Source of the DNA: Cyanobacteria bacterium OH_CBrB_359
Lineage (GTDB): Bacteria; Cyanobacteriota; Vampirovibrionia; Gastranaerophilales; Gastranaerophilaceae
NCBI GenBank assembly: GCA_023433065.1
Contig: JAEZET010000004.1
Span: forward strand, 992,001 to 1,056,000
Length of the DNA stretch: 64,000 nucleotides
Direction: 5' to 3'
Of this stretch, positions 1 to 8,749 are shown one piece after another. A program made the translations under genes and the position numbers. Under the pieces are notes generated by a model. It was not told the origin of the DNA and made no database searches. It saw only the letters and a list, made by a program, of their open reading frames with translations. Each line of letters opens with the position of its first letter. Positions within the stretch are counted from its first letter, which is position 1.

Positions 1-617
1 AGATCTTTTGTGCCAAGTTCTTTTTCTAAAAGTTTTTTTGCATTTTCATACGCAACAGTTGTTTCTAGAGTGCCGCCAGATTTTGAAACTACTAAGAATT
101 TGGTTTTTTTAGGATCAAAAGTTTTTGCAAATCTCTCGAAACTATCATCGTCAATTCCTGAGTAAAAATGTACTTTAGAATCTATGCCAAGTAACTTAAC
201 CATAGCTTCGGTTGTGTGGCGAGAACCCCCGATTCCTAATATGGCTATATCTGTAAACCCTTCCGTTTTAGCTTTACCTGCAAGTTCATAAATCTCATCA
301 AGTTGTTTAATTTGATTATCTGGTAATACATTAATCCAATTTAGAAACTGTCCCTTGACTCCTGCTCTTTCAGTAATATCTTTTACTGCTGCTTTGGCAG
401 GTTCTCTGTAAGTTTCCAGGTTTATTGATCCTACTTTGACTGTTACATCATTATTTCCCATAAACGCGACTCCTTTAAATGCCCAATGCGGTACTTTTCT
501 GTAGTTATTATGTACCGAAGGAGTTATATTTGCAATATTTTTAGTTTTTGGACCTTGAAAATTTGAATGCAAACCATTTAACACACTGGGATTAGCCAGT
601 CTATTTACTGTAATCAT
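1..617 (-). CDS. pgi: Glucose-6-phosphate isomerase, N-terminal part (runs off the left edge)
   Basis: The enzyme interconverts glucose-6-phosphate and fructose-6-phosphate in the cytoplasm. About 205 residues are visible; the C-terminus lies outside the window. Sugar-phosphate isomerase motifs can be read: LGIGGS, and later VSKSGGTLETT, the phosphate-binding loop of the family. The start ATG follows a good Shine-Dalgarno (GAGGGTAAATATG). The first 55 or so residues precede the usual start of the fold. They contain two short F-x-G motifs (NFQG near residue 19, AFKG near 46) like those on other proteins in this window. The gene lies 18 bases behind pgm on the same strand, so the two are probably co-transcribed. 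Family assignment is firm; the role of the extension is unknown. Confidence 0.93.
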   Translation of the reverse strand, partial: MITVNRLANPSVLNGLHSNFQGPKTKNIANITPSVHNNYRKVPHWAFKGVAFMGNNDVTVKVGSINLETYREPAKAAVKDITERAGVKGQFLNWINVLPDNQIKQLDEIYELAGKAKTEGFTDIAILGIGGSRHTTEAMVKLLGIDSKVHFYSGIDDDSFERFAKTFDPKKTKFLVVSKSGGTLETTVAYENAKKLLEKELGTKD

Positions 618-635
618 ATTTACCCTCTTTCTTAG

Positions 636-2402
636 TTATAAATTTAATTTACTTTTTAAAGCACTGTCAATTTCATTGATATTTGCATTTACCGAGTCTT
701 TCGTATCGCCATATGCTTCAATATATATTTTCATTTTGGGTTCGGTTCCACTTGGCCTTACCAATAATGAAATACCTTCATTGCTATCATTTTTACAACT
801 ATCATTAGGATTAATTATATCCGGATTGGATCGTTTGAAATATAGTTTGACACCGTCTCCGCCTTCTTTGTAGTGTTCCATTGATACGTAATTGGCTTGA
901 GTTTTTGGAACGTCTATTTCAAAATTTGGACTGAACTGTGTACGTCCGGTTAATGCATTTTTATAAATAGTTTTTACATTATCCATCATGGTTTCTTTTG
1001 TTCCATCGGGCATACCTTTAAGGTTCAAGTCTGAGGCTTTAACTATATATTCAACGCCAATATCTTCTTTAATATCATTTAATATTTGTGAGATAGGCTT
1101 TTTCTCTGTAGCTACTAAGTCAAGCATTAGCAAAGTTGCTGCGATGCCATCTTTTTCCATGATATGTCCATGTACTGTAAGACCGCCGGATTCTTCGCCT
1201 GCTACAAGTATATCTTCATTATTTTGTCTTATTTTCTTAATATCTTCACCAATATACTTAAAGCCAACCGGAGTTTGTTTTACATTAAGGCCATATTTTT
1301 CAGCAAATAAATCTACTTGTGATGATGTAGCTTGGCTTCTAATTATGGTGCCTTTTAAGCCTTTATTTTTATATAAGTGATAAGCGGTAAGCATTATAAC
1401 ATCATTTGGGGTGATGAAGTTACCGTTTTCGTCAACAATCCCGAATCTGTCAGCATCACCATCATTAGCAAGACCAATTTTTAGAGAATTTGAATCTTCT
1501 CTGACTGCTTTTGCAAGTTCTGTTAAATTTCCTTTAGTTGGATTTGGTCCTTCTTGATGAGTTGCAACTTTTTCATCAGATTTAATATTATGTAATGGAG
1601 CCCCATAGTCTTTAAACAACCTTGGTACGACATTTCCTCCAGTACCTGTTAGGGAATCATAGTACACAGAAACATTTGATTTTTTGATATTAGCCCAGTC
1701 AATTAGACCTTCATTTTCTAGAGCTTGCTTGTATATTTCATATGGGAATACTGTTTTTGATTTGCCTTTTTTGCTTGTATCTGTAATATATTTTTGTTCT
1801 TCAGCAATTTTAACAGCATAATCTGCGACTTCTTTAGTCACCTCTGGAGGGGCAATAGCCCCTTCTTTGGTAACTAAGTTAAATCCGCCGTCTTCCCAAG
1901 GGTTATGACTTGCTGTCATCAAGATAGCAAGATCTACATCCTGGTCTTTTGCATATAAAGCCAATAGAGGGGTAGGTACGGGCTTTTTGATTGAAATTAC
2001 ATCAATCCCTTGTTTAGTTAATATACTTTTTATTAGGGGTAGAGATTCAACAGATGCATTTCTTGTATCTCCGCCTATTAATACAACAGGTCTTTCAGGA
2101 TTTTTCGCATTATTTTTTGCATATTCTGCAACACCAAGTGTCAAAAGTTGAACAATTTCCGGTGTAAAAAATTTATTGTTATATTTTGCTCTGTGGCCCG
2201 ATGTTGATGTAGAAAGACTATTAGCAACAAACTTTGCCGTATCTAAATCTACTAAATTAAACTTTTCTTCTTTTCTTCCGCTAAAACTAACTCTGTCGTA
2301 TGGAGATACTGAATTTACATATGGTAAATTCATTCCCATAAACACATTGTTGATTTTTTTAGGTGCATTAAATTGCATACCATTAATCGCTGATACTCTC
2401 AT
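636..2402 (-). CDS. pgm: Phosphoglucomutase/phosphomannomutase family protein
   Basis: Alpha-D-phosphohexomutase, moving phosphate between C1 and C6 of glucose or mannose through a phosphoserine. All four family signatures are present: catalytic loop TASHNP (Ser165), metal-binding DGDADRF (314-320), sugar-binding GEESGG (402-407) and phosphate-binding RPSGTEPK (549-556). At 588 residues it is somewhat long. The first 45 residues are an extra segment with VFMG (20-23) and VSFSG (38-42), matching the recurrent N-terminal motif of this window. The start has AGGA-type ribosome-binding sequence just upstream, so the extension should be translated. With pgi directly downstream, the pair converts glucose-1-phosphate to fructose-6-phosphate. 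Specificity for glucose rather than mannose is inferred from that partnership. Confidence 0.95.
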   Translation of the reverse strand: MRVSAINGMQFNAPKKINNVFMGMNLPYVNSVSPYDRVSFSGRKEEKFNLVDLDTAKFVANSLSTSTSGHRAKYNNKFFTPEIVQLLTLGVAEYAKNNAKNPERPVVLIGGDTRNASVESLPLIKSILTKQGIDVISIKKPVPTPLLALYAKDQDVDLAILMTASHNPWEDGGFNLVTKEGAIAPPEVTKEVADYAVKIAEEQKYITDTSKKGKSKTVFPYEIYKQALENEGLIDWANIKKSNVSVYYDSLTGTGGNVVPRLFKDYGAPLHNIKSDEKVATHQEGPNPTKGNLTELAKAVREDSNSLKIGLANDGDADRFGIVDENGNFITPNDVIMLTAYHLYKNKGLKGTIIRSQATSSQVDLFAEKYGLNVKQTPVGFKYIGEDIKKIRQNNEDILVAGEESGGLTVHGHIMEKDGIAATLLMLDLVATEKKPISQILNDIKEDIGVEYIVKASDLNLKGMPDGTKETMMDNVKTIYKNALTGRTQFSPNFEIDVPKTQANYVSMEHYKEGGDGVKLYFKRSNPDIINPNDSCKNDSNEGISLLVRPSGTEPKMKIYIEAYGDTKDSVNANINEIDSALKSKLNL

Positions 2403-2553
2403 TTCCTGTCCTTTTTTTTCACATATAAACCATGGTTAATAATGCAACAAAAAAAATAATTTGCTAGTATTTAACAAAAATTTACATTAACATATATATT
2501 TGAATTTTAGAAAATTAATATTTAAACCCAAAAAATACTAAAGAATTGTAAAT

Positions 2554-2567
2554 TAGCCAACTGGCTA
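2554..2567. promoter_or_regulatory. Perfect palindrome in the divergent pgm / GGDEF promoter region
   Basis: TAGCCA-AC-TGGCTA is a perfect 6-bp inverted repeat with a 2-base centre in the 224-base gap between pgm (leftward) and the GGDEF gene (rightward). It overlaps TATAAC (2566-2571), a possible -10 element for the rightward gene. This would suit a dimeric repressor site, but no regulator can be named. Confidence 0.35.
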
Positions 2568-2626
2568 TAACAATATTAGATATTCACGTATTTTAAAGTA
2601 AATATAAAAAAATAAAGGCAAATTAA

Positions 2627-3787
2627 GTGAATATTTCATCTTTGAACTATCTGCAAAATAGCTTTTTACTATCAAAAAGTCAATTAGCCGGAACAAAAAA
2701 ACAAAATAATCAAAACATTAAGCCAAGCTTTAAGTCAAATCAGGGAAATCAACAAGGTATAAAACATTTGACCTTAATTAATTTAGGACTCTCTGCCGCT
2801 TTGGCTACAACTATTCTTTTTACTGCTAAAAGAAGCAGCACAACTAAAAAAGAATTAAGAGGAATATTAAATTCAGTCGGATTAGATACAAAAGGAAATA
2901 CAAAACAGCTAATAGACAGAACTATGCAGGCAGTAAGTATAGATAGATTATCAAGGTTATCAACTAAAACCAAGCTTTTACATGATTTAAAAATATTAAT
3001 ACAGACATCAAAAAAACAGAATACACCATTTACAGTCGGTATGTTTGATATGGATAATTTTAAGAGCATAAATGATCTTTTAGGTTATGACACTGGTGAC
3101 AAATTTATAAGAATAATTGGAGAAACAGTAAAAACACATGCTGAAAAGGCCGGATATAATGCATATCGATTCGGTGGAGAAGAATTTTTTATACTTTTCC
3201 CAAACACTCGAAAAGATGATGTTCTTCCTTTGGCTGAAAAAATTAGGAAGAGTTTATCAACAAATAAGGAATTAAATTCATATCTCTCTCTTTATATAAA
3301 TAATGCACAAACAAAATTAAAAGGATTGAGAGAATATTCTCAAGAATATAACAGGCTTAAAAAAATCGATTCAGCAATGAGCTATTCCAATGGTAAAGAG
3401 TTAAAAGAAATTTATAAAAAGTATGTTAATACAAAATTGAATCTGCTTAAACGTGCATTGGCAGAATCTAAAAGCCAAAAGGAAAAGAAATTTTTAACAA
3501 ATGCTATTAAAAATCTAGCTTCCAACTCTAATAATCCTGACAGTGTCGTTGAGTTAGATAATTACTTAACAATTAAGTATGATCGCACATTCCAGATTAG
3601 TCAGATTCAATTATGGCTAAATTCTGTTACTGATATGGCCCATGGAAAAATGAGAGGTTTCACTATAACCGGAGGGCTTAAAGAATTTAGTCCCGATGTT
3701 GATTTAATTCCTGAAGATTGCATCGGTTGTGTCGGAGAAATAGTAAAAAAAGGTAAAGATATGGGAAAATCAGTTGTAGTAAGTTAG
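2627..3787 (+). CDS. Membrane-anchored GGDEF-domain protein (probable diguanylate cyclase) with a large internal insertion
   Basis: Diguanylate cyclases make cyclic di-GMP from two GTP. The start is GTG with AAAGG upstream. In order: an N-terminal segment ending PSFKS (33-37), one hydrophobic helix (about 48-66), a linker, then the GGDEF domain from about residue 108. FDMDNFKSIND carries the metal-binding Asp and substrate Asn, and the signature loop is GGEEF (183-187), a catalytically competent variant. No RxxD inhibitory site is seen five residues before the loop. After FPNTRKDD..AEKIRKSL the usual short path to the vTxSxG strand is replaced by about 125 Lys- and Asn-rich, probably helical residues (212-338). 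FTITGGLKEF and IVKKGKDMGKSVVV then complete the fold. Whether the insertion affects activity is unknown. Confidence 0.82.
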   Translation: MNISSLNYLQNSFLLSKSQLAGTKKQNNQNIKPSFKSNQGNQQGIKHLTLINLGLSAALATTILFTAKRSSTTKKELRGILNSVGLDTKGNTKQLIDRTMQAVSIDRLSRLSTKTKLLHDLKILIQTSKKQNTPFTVGMFDMDNFKSINDLLGYDTGDKFIRIIGETVKTHAEKAGYNAYRFGGEEFFILFPNTRKDDVLPLAEKIRKSLSTNKELNSYLSLYINNAQTKLKGLREYSQEYNRLKKIDSAMSYSNGKELKEIYKKYVNTKLNLLKRALAESKSQKEKKFLTNAIKNLASNSNNPDSVVELDNYLTIKYDRTFQISQIQLWLNSVTDMAHGKMRGFTITGGLKEFSPDVDLIPEDCIGCVGEIVKKGKDMGKSVVVS

Positions 3788-3791
3788 AAAG

Positions 3792-4964
3792 TTACTTAAA
3801 GTTCCACTCATCTTCTTCATGTTTAGATACTTCCCAGTCAATCTTTTTCCACTCATAAGAACAATATTTACATGTTTCAACCGGTGTCTCAATATATTTA
3901 AGGATATTAGATCCACTATTTGAATTTATATCTATGCCATCAGCAACCGGAATATTTTTTAAAAATCTTTGATTGTAATTTTTAACAAAATATGATTTTG
4001 CACATATATATATTCTGTCACCGATTAATATTGGGCAATAAAAGTATTTTCTGCAATTATTTAATGCTTTTTGGGGCTCTGAGTTTGCGTTAGGATTATG
4101 AAAACAATAGAACTCATACCCTATATTAATTATCTCTGTTTTTACATCATTAATTTCACACATATTTACTAATTTACTAAAAATTTTTTCTGTATAAGGA
4201 TACTTGCTTATGTCAATCATAATGCCGTTTTGTTTGCAAGTTTGCCAAAAATCAGTGCTCATTCTTTGCAACATAATTCCATTTGTTACCAATTTTATTT
4301 TTGAATCCGGAAATAAGTTTCTTGCAGCTTTTAAAAACAGATTAATATCAGGATGAAGGAGAGGTTCACCCCCCATCAATCTGATTGTTTCAATGTTGGA
4401 AAAAATTTTTGAAAGTCTTAACAAATTTATTTTAAATTCATCAATATTTGCAAAGCATTCAGGTGCTATATTGCAATAATGTGAACAAGCTTTGCAATTC
4501 AAGTTACAATGGTCAGTCAGGTGGGTTTCCAGATATTTGAGAGTCGGCAAAAATATTTTTTTGTAATTAAACTTTTTTCTTTTTTTAGTTTGAAGGTATT
4601 TTTTTAATTTTTTGACAGGTATATCAACTATATTAAAGAAATTATTGCAGGCTAATGTTTTCTTTATTTCTTTTATGGTCTTATCTGAAACCGAGGCTAT
4701 TATTACATAGTCAATTGAATCTTTTATATTATTTAATTCGTTTATAGAATAAACATGAATATTTTCAATTGTTGATGAGCTGAAACTATTTATAAAACCG
4801 AGGACTTTTAAATCTTTCCTTTTGTTTTTTATGTCTCTATATATCCCTATGCCAATTTCGCCATGACCAAAAATAGCTATCGTCGAGTTCTCAGGAATTT
4901 CTTTAAAAGTTTTAAATAGAATATTTATCATTAATTCATATTTTTTTATTAGATTTAATATCAC
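3792..4964 (-). CDS. Radical SAM protein with an N-terminal Rossmann-like domain
   Basis: Residues 25-115 look like a nucleotide-binding (CoA-binding or PglD-like) fold: IFGHGEIGIGIYRDI, then a strand ending YVIIASVSD. The radical SAM core follows, with the iron-sulphur motif C-x3-C-x2-C at Cys153, Cys157 and Cys160, and GGEP (198-201) in the SAM-binding strand. The C-terminus has more cysteines (CRKYFYC, CAKSY, CKYCSYEW) that could hold an auxiliary cluster, as in SPASM-type proteins. Start is GTG without a clear ribosome-binding site; a Met at residue 12 is an alternative. No peptide or sugar substrate gene lies beside it; it converges on the GGDEF gene. Substrate unknown. Confidence 0.8.
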   Translation of the reverse strand: MILNLIKKYELMINILFKTFKEIPENSTIAIFGHGEIGIGIYRDIKNKRKDLKVLGFINSFSSSTIENIHVYSINELNNIKDSIDYVIIASVSDKTIKEIKKTLACNNFFNIVDIPVKKLKKYLQTKKRKKFNYKKIFLPTLKYLETHLTDHCNLNCKACSHYCNIAPECFANIDEFKINLLRLSKIFSNIETIRLMGGEPLLHPDINLFLKAARNLFPDSKIKLVTNGIMLQRMSTDFWQTCKQNGIMIDISKYPYTEKIFSKLVNMCEINDVKTEIINIGYEFYCFHNPNANSEPQKALNNCRKYFYCPILIGDRIYICAKSYFVKNYNQRFLKNIPVADGIDINSNSGSNILKYIETPVETCKYCSYEWKKIDWEVSKHEEDEWNFK

Positions 4965-5079
4965 ATTTATAGTCTAATTGTACAATATTTTTACAAAAAT
5001 ATTAATCAGGTTAACAATTGCTGGATTAAATTCAATTATGTACTATAATTTATTATAATTGCCGCAAAAAGGAGAGTTG

Positions 5080-6147
5080 ATGGAAATCGGAATACCAAGA
5101 GCAATGTCATTTTATAATTTTTATCCATTCTGGTACGGTTTTTTTACTGATTTGGGTATAAAAATAATACTTTCTGACAAAACTACTAAAAAAACTCTCA
5201 CTGACGGAGCAGCTTTAGTTGTTTCCGAAACTTGTCTGCCTGTAAAAGTATATGTTGGGCATGTTATCAATCTTTTAGAAAAAGGAGTTGATAAAATATT
5301 TACTCCTTCTATTCAATCAATAGCCCCTAAAATCTACAACTGCTCTAAAATCAGAGGACTTCCTGACTTGATAAGAAACGTGATTAAACGTGATTTTACA
5401 CTTATTGAGTCTACTCTTGACAAATCAGAAAAGAGACAAGGGTTATATGAATTTTTGCTTGAAGCAGTAAAACCATTCGGCATAACCGACATAGACAGGA
5501 TAAAACGTGCATCCAAAAATGGTTGGCGTGTGTTTAATAATTTTCAAATTATGACAAAATCAGGAATATCTTATAAAACAGCTCTTAAATATGCTCTTTC
5601 CAATAAAGTGATTATATCTACTGAGTCAAAAGCTTATCCTATTAGTGTTGCAGTAATTGCTCATGGTTATAACTTATATGATGAAAAAATTAGTTTGAAA
5701 ATATTTGACAAGCTTGAATCTCTTGATGTAAAAGCATATACTTCGGAACAGCTCTCAATTGAACAAATGCAAGAAGGCATTGCTTCTATGAACTCAAAAT
5801 TGTATTGGGCGAATGAATACGAAATTTCAGGAGCAGCTGCACATTATATTCAAGATACTAAACTGGACGGCGTAATTGCAATTAATGCTTTTGGATGTGG
5901 CCCGGATTCTCTTATGTTGGAGAGAGTTGCCAGATTCGCAAAACAGAATTCAAAACCTTATCTCAATCTTTCAATAGATGAACATACCGGTGAAGCAGGT
6001 TTTATAACAAGAATAGAAGCATTTGTTGACATGCTATACAGGAAAAAACGCTCTAAAATTATTAAGAAAATTGATATATCAGAAATTGAACGTACAGATT
6101 CTGTTAATAATGTTTTAAATCCTGATAATTCATTTGAAACTCTTTAA
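5080..6147 (+). CDS. 2-hydroxyacyl-CoA dehydratase-like (HgdB/DUF2229 family) iron-sulphur protein
   Basis: The N-terminus IGIPRAMSFYNFYPFWYGFF is typical of the DUF2229/COG3580 relatives of 2-hydroxyglutaryl-CoA dehydratase and its activator. Cysteines expected to hold an iron-sulphur cluster are at 52 (SETCLPVK), 88 (YNCSK) and 273 (AFGCGPDS), and the late motif DEHTGEAGFITR is also family-like. The ATG at 5080 is preferred to an in-frame TTG at 5059 because GGAG lies six bases before it. Two TATAAT sequences at about 5044 and 5054 are possible -10 elements. The partner ATPase (HgdC-type activator), often fused or adjacent, is not here. The reaction is not known for this subgroup. It ends one base before the DUF262 gene, which faces it. 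Confidence 0.78.
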   Translation: MEIGIPRAMSFYNFYPFWYGFFTDLGIKIILSDKTTKKTLTDGAALVVSETCLPVKVYVGHVINLLEKGVDKIFTPSIQSIAPKIYNCSKIRGLPDLIRNVIKRDFTLIESTLDKSEKRQGLYEFLLEAVKPFGITDIDRIKRASKNGWRVFNNFQIMTKSGISYKTALKYALSNKVIISTESKAYPISVAVIAHGYNLYDEKISLKIFDKLESLDVKAYTSEQLSIEQMQEGIASMNSKLYWANEYEISGAAAHYIQDTKLDGVIAINAFGCGPDSLMLERVARFAKQNSKPYLNLSIDEHTGEAGFITRIEAFVDMLYRKKRSKIIKKIDISEIERTDSVNNVLNPDNSFETL

Positions 6148-6148
6148 T

Positions 6149-7297
6149 TTAAAGATTTTTGCTTAGCTGATTTATTGTAAATTTTTGAGGAGATTCGTCA
6201 TCAATCTCTTTTGTAATAATTTTAGGAGTTAGTTCTTTCAGTAGCAAGATTTTATTTAAATTTTTACTTAATGAAGCAAAATCCATATTATTTTGATTGT
6301 TATTTTTATTTTTAATAAAGCTAATTAGTGTTTCGAGTATCTCTATTAACATGCATTTATTAATATGAGCAAATTCATAGTCTTCAAATACTTCCATCAA
6401 ATAAGGATATGTATCTGTCGCTTTGTAGCTGTTGATTGTATTGAGCCTTGATTTAATATCATTATCTTTGATGTTGGATGTCAATATTCTTGAGTAATAA
6501 CTTGCATATCTGTAAATATGTTTAATAACTTCTTGATTGGTTTTAAATCGGCTCATTTTGTTAAAAGCTTCTTTAAAACTGTTAAATAGAGAATTTTGCT
6601 TGGGAATAAGCCCATTATTTTGAATGGTTACGTAATCTGTCAAAAAATTACTCATATTTATATTTAATAAACTTTCAATATTAAGCCAATAGGTGTTAAA
6701 TATGTGCAAATTTTGGCTTTTCTTAAGAATTTCATATATAAAATTTCTTGTTAAATCAACCTGACTGAAATTTAAATTCAAATTGTAATATATATTTTCA
6801 GAATCTTTTAAGTTTGCATCAAGTTGGGCAATAACAACTTTTGTTTCAAGCAGATTTGTAATAAAATCAGAGCCATAGCAGCTATTTTCTTTAATTTTTT
6901 TGTCAAAAAAGTTGTAAATAGAAGAAATTTGCGAAGAATTAATATCCAACTTTTCTGTTTGATTCCTTTTAATCTGGTAGTAAGGTATTTTATCATTGTT
7001 GTTTTTGGAAAAATTTATACAAGACAAATTGGAATCATGATAATGGTATTTAAAAACATTAAGCAGAAGATTAACGGTTACAAGTCTCTGGTATCCGTCA
7101 ATTAAAATAATATTACCGTCATTAGTTGTCTTTTGAGTTGTTATTACACCAATATTATTGTTTGTCGAGTTAAGAATTTTATTTAAAAAATTATTGCAAA
7201 AATCTATCTCCATAGAATAAGGTCTGTGGTATTGAGGAACTATGATTTTAATATCTTTATCGATTAATTCTTTAATATTTGTAATACTGTTATTCAT
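6149..7297 (-). CDS. DUF262 (GmrSD / ParB-like nuclease fold) protein, stand-alone
   Basis: Residues 10-80 match the DUF262 domain of GmrSD-type modification-dependent restriction enzymes: IVPQYHRPYSM (19-29), then IDGYQRLVTVNLL, where the family normally has DGQQR. The first Gln of that motif is Tyr here (DGYQR, 67-71). The remaining 300 residues are helical, charged and unassigned; no DUF1524 HNH nuclease motif is visible. DUF262 proteins usually bind or hydrolyse nucleotides in anti-phage defence. With no partner gene and an altered motif, a defence role is only a possibility. It converges on the HgdB-like gene and lies upstream of nothing obviously related. Confidence 0.68.
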   Translation of the reverse strand: MNNSITNIKELIDKDIKIIVPQYHRPYSMEIDFCNNFLNKILNSTNNNIGVITTQKTTNDGNIILIDGYQRLVTVNLLLNVFKYHYHDSNLSCINFSKNNNDKIPYYQIKRNQTEKLDINSSQISSIYNFFDKKIKENSCYGSDFITNLLETKVVIAQLDANLKDSENIYYNLNLNFSQVDLTRNFIYEILKKSQNLHIFNTYWLNIESLLNINMSNFLTDYVTIQNNGLIPKQNSLFNSFKEAFNKMSRFKTNQEVIKHIYRYASYYSRILTSNIKDNDIKSRLNTINSYKATDTYPYLMEVFEDYEFAHINKCMLIEILETLISFIKNKNNNQNNMDFASLSKNLNKILLLKELTPKIITKEIDDESPQKFTINQLSKNL

Positions 7298-7357
7298 ATT
7301 TTAATTTTAAAATAGCTGTCAATTATTGACAAAAAATTAACAAGTCATTACAAAAAA

Positions 7358-8668
7358 TTATAATGTTTGAATGATATTGCTGTCTTGCATTTCTTTTAAA
7401 AGATTAATCCAGGCTTTGTAATAATCAGCCAGGGCATTTACATAAGCAACTTGTACATCTTGATATGACTCTTCCAGCATAATGAGTGTTGTAATGCTTG
7501 AATTGCCAAGTTCGTAGCTTTTTTTTGCAATTTTCAACAATTCATTTGATCTATCGATAATATTTTCATCATATTGGTTTAAATTTTCTTTTGCCGTAAC
7601 AAATGTATCATAGCAACTCTTTAAATTGTTTAATGCTGCAATTTTAATCGAAGTATATTTGTGGTTTGCTTGTTCTAATTGGAGCTTGGCATTTTTAATT
7701 TCAGGAGAATAGTTGTATAAAATAGGAAGGTTTGTGATTCCTGCTCCTATATATCCTCCGGCCAAATAACCTCTATCTCCTGATGTTTGACTGGATTGAT
7801 AAGCATAGCCTCCAATTAGTTCTAGGTCTGGGATTCTTTGTTTAGCAACTGATATAAGGTTTTTTTGTGCAATATCTATTTCCTGTTTTGCGATTCTAAT
7901 ATCATATCTGTTCTCTATTGTTTTATCTGCAATTTCTTGAAAAGTTGGAGTCTTCTCTTTAGCAATTGGCGTCAAAAGTAAGATAAGATTCGATTTACGG
8001 GGAAGGAATTCGTCTACGCTGTCATAGACAATATTAGTGTCATTTTTTATGTTTAAAATTCTGTTGAAGTCTGCCCTTGCAGTTTTTACATTATTTCGAG
8101 ATTTATTAATTTCTGCTATAAGTTGATTGAATGCAATCTCTGATTGTACAATTTCAAGTCTTGATTCATCATCGTCAGTAATGTTTGTAATTTTTAATTT
8201 TTTCATCACGTCCGCAAGCAGTTCTTTTTGCTCGAGTGTGATTTTTAATAGGGATTTAGCTGCAACAAGGTTCAGATATGCTTGTCTTACTTCCAAGTCA
8301 GTATCGAATTTTTTCTGATCGTATGCCAAATTTGCCATCTCAAATTCTGACTCTGCCAATTTTTTTCTGGCTGAACGTTTAGCAATTTCAATTGTTTGTG
8401 AAAGCCCTATTTGTTGAGGATTCCCTTCCCCGGCTTTCCCAATATTTAAAAATCCGAATATCCCTGGATTTTGCAATCTGTTGGCTGAATTAACATTACT
8501 TTTTGCAATTTCAATATTTAACCTACCTGAGACCAAATCAACATTCTGGGCATTAACCAGCTCTAAAGCTTGCAACAGATTTATTTTCTGCATTGCTGAG
8601 ATGTCATTGGCATAAGCTGTTCCAAAAGCAATAAGTATTATAAATAATAGTAATTTAAATTGTTTCAT
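7358..8668 (-). CDS. TolC-family outer-membrane efflux protein
   Basis: The protein starts with a typical signal peptide (MKQFKLLLFIILIAFGTAYA) and continues as two similar halves of long amphipathic helices separated by short hydrophobic strands, the layout of TolC/CusC trimeric channels. Family-like segments include GLSQTIEIAKRSARKK, IAKQEIDIAQKNL and a late SYELGNSSITTLIMLEESY. Length (436 residues) is normal. TolC proteins form the outer-membrane duct of tripartite exporters, so this argues for a two-membrane envelope. No membrane-fusion protein or inner-membrane pump is adjacent in the window, so the exported substrate cannot be inferred. Confidence 0.9.
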   Translation of the reverse strand: MKQFKLLLFIILIAFGTAYANDISAMQKINLLQALELVNAQNVDLVSGRLNIEIAKSNVNSANRLQNPGIFGFLNIGKAGEGNPQQIGLSQTIEIAKRSARKKLAESEFEMANLAYDQKKFDTDLEVRQAYLNLVAAKSLLKITLEQKELLADVMKKLKITNITDDDESRLEIVQSEIAFNQLIAEINKSRNNVKTARADFNRILNIKNDTNIVYDSVDEFLPRKSNLILLLTPIAKEKTPTFQEIADKTIENRYDIRIAKQEIDIAQKNLISVAKQRIPDLELIGGYAYQSSQTSGDRGYLAGGYIGAGITNLPILYNYSPEIKNAKLQLEQANHKYTSIKIAALNNLKSCYDTFVTAKENLNQYDENIIDRSNELLKIAKKSYELGNSSITTLIMLEESYQDVQVAYVNALADYYKAWINLLKEMQDSNIIQTL

Positions 8669-8749
8669 ATTCCGTAAGTACTCGTATCTTTTAAAAAATT
8701 ATAACATTATTTTTTTTAGGCAAGTTCAATTGAACGTATTAAATAATAA

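Noticed and set aside
988..1380. A 130-codon plus-strand open frame within pgm
   Set aside because: It is antisense to an intact, motif-complete phosphoglucomutase and has no coding signature of its own.
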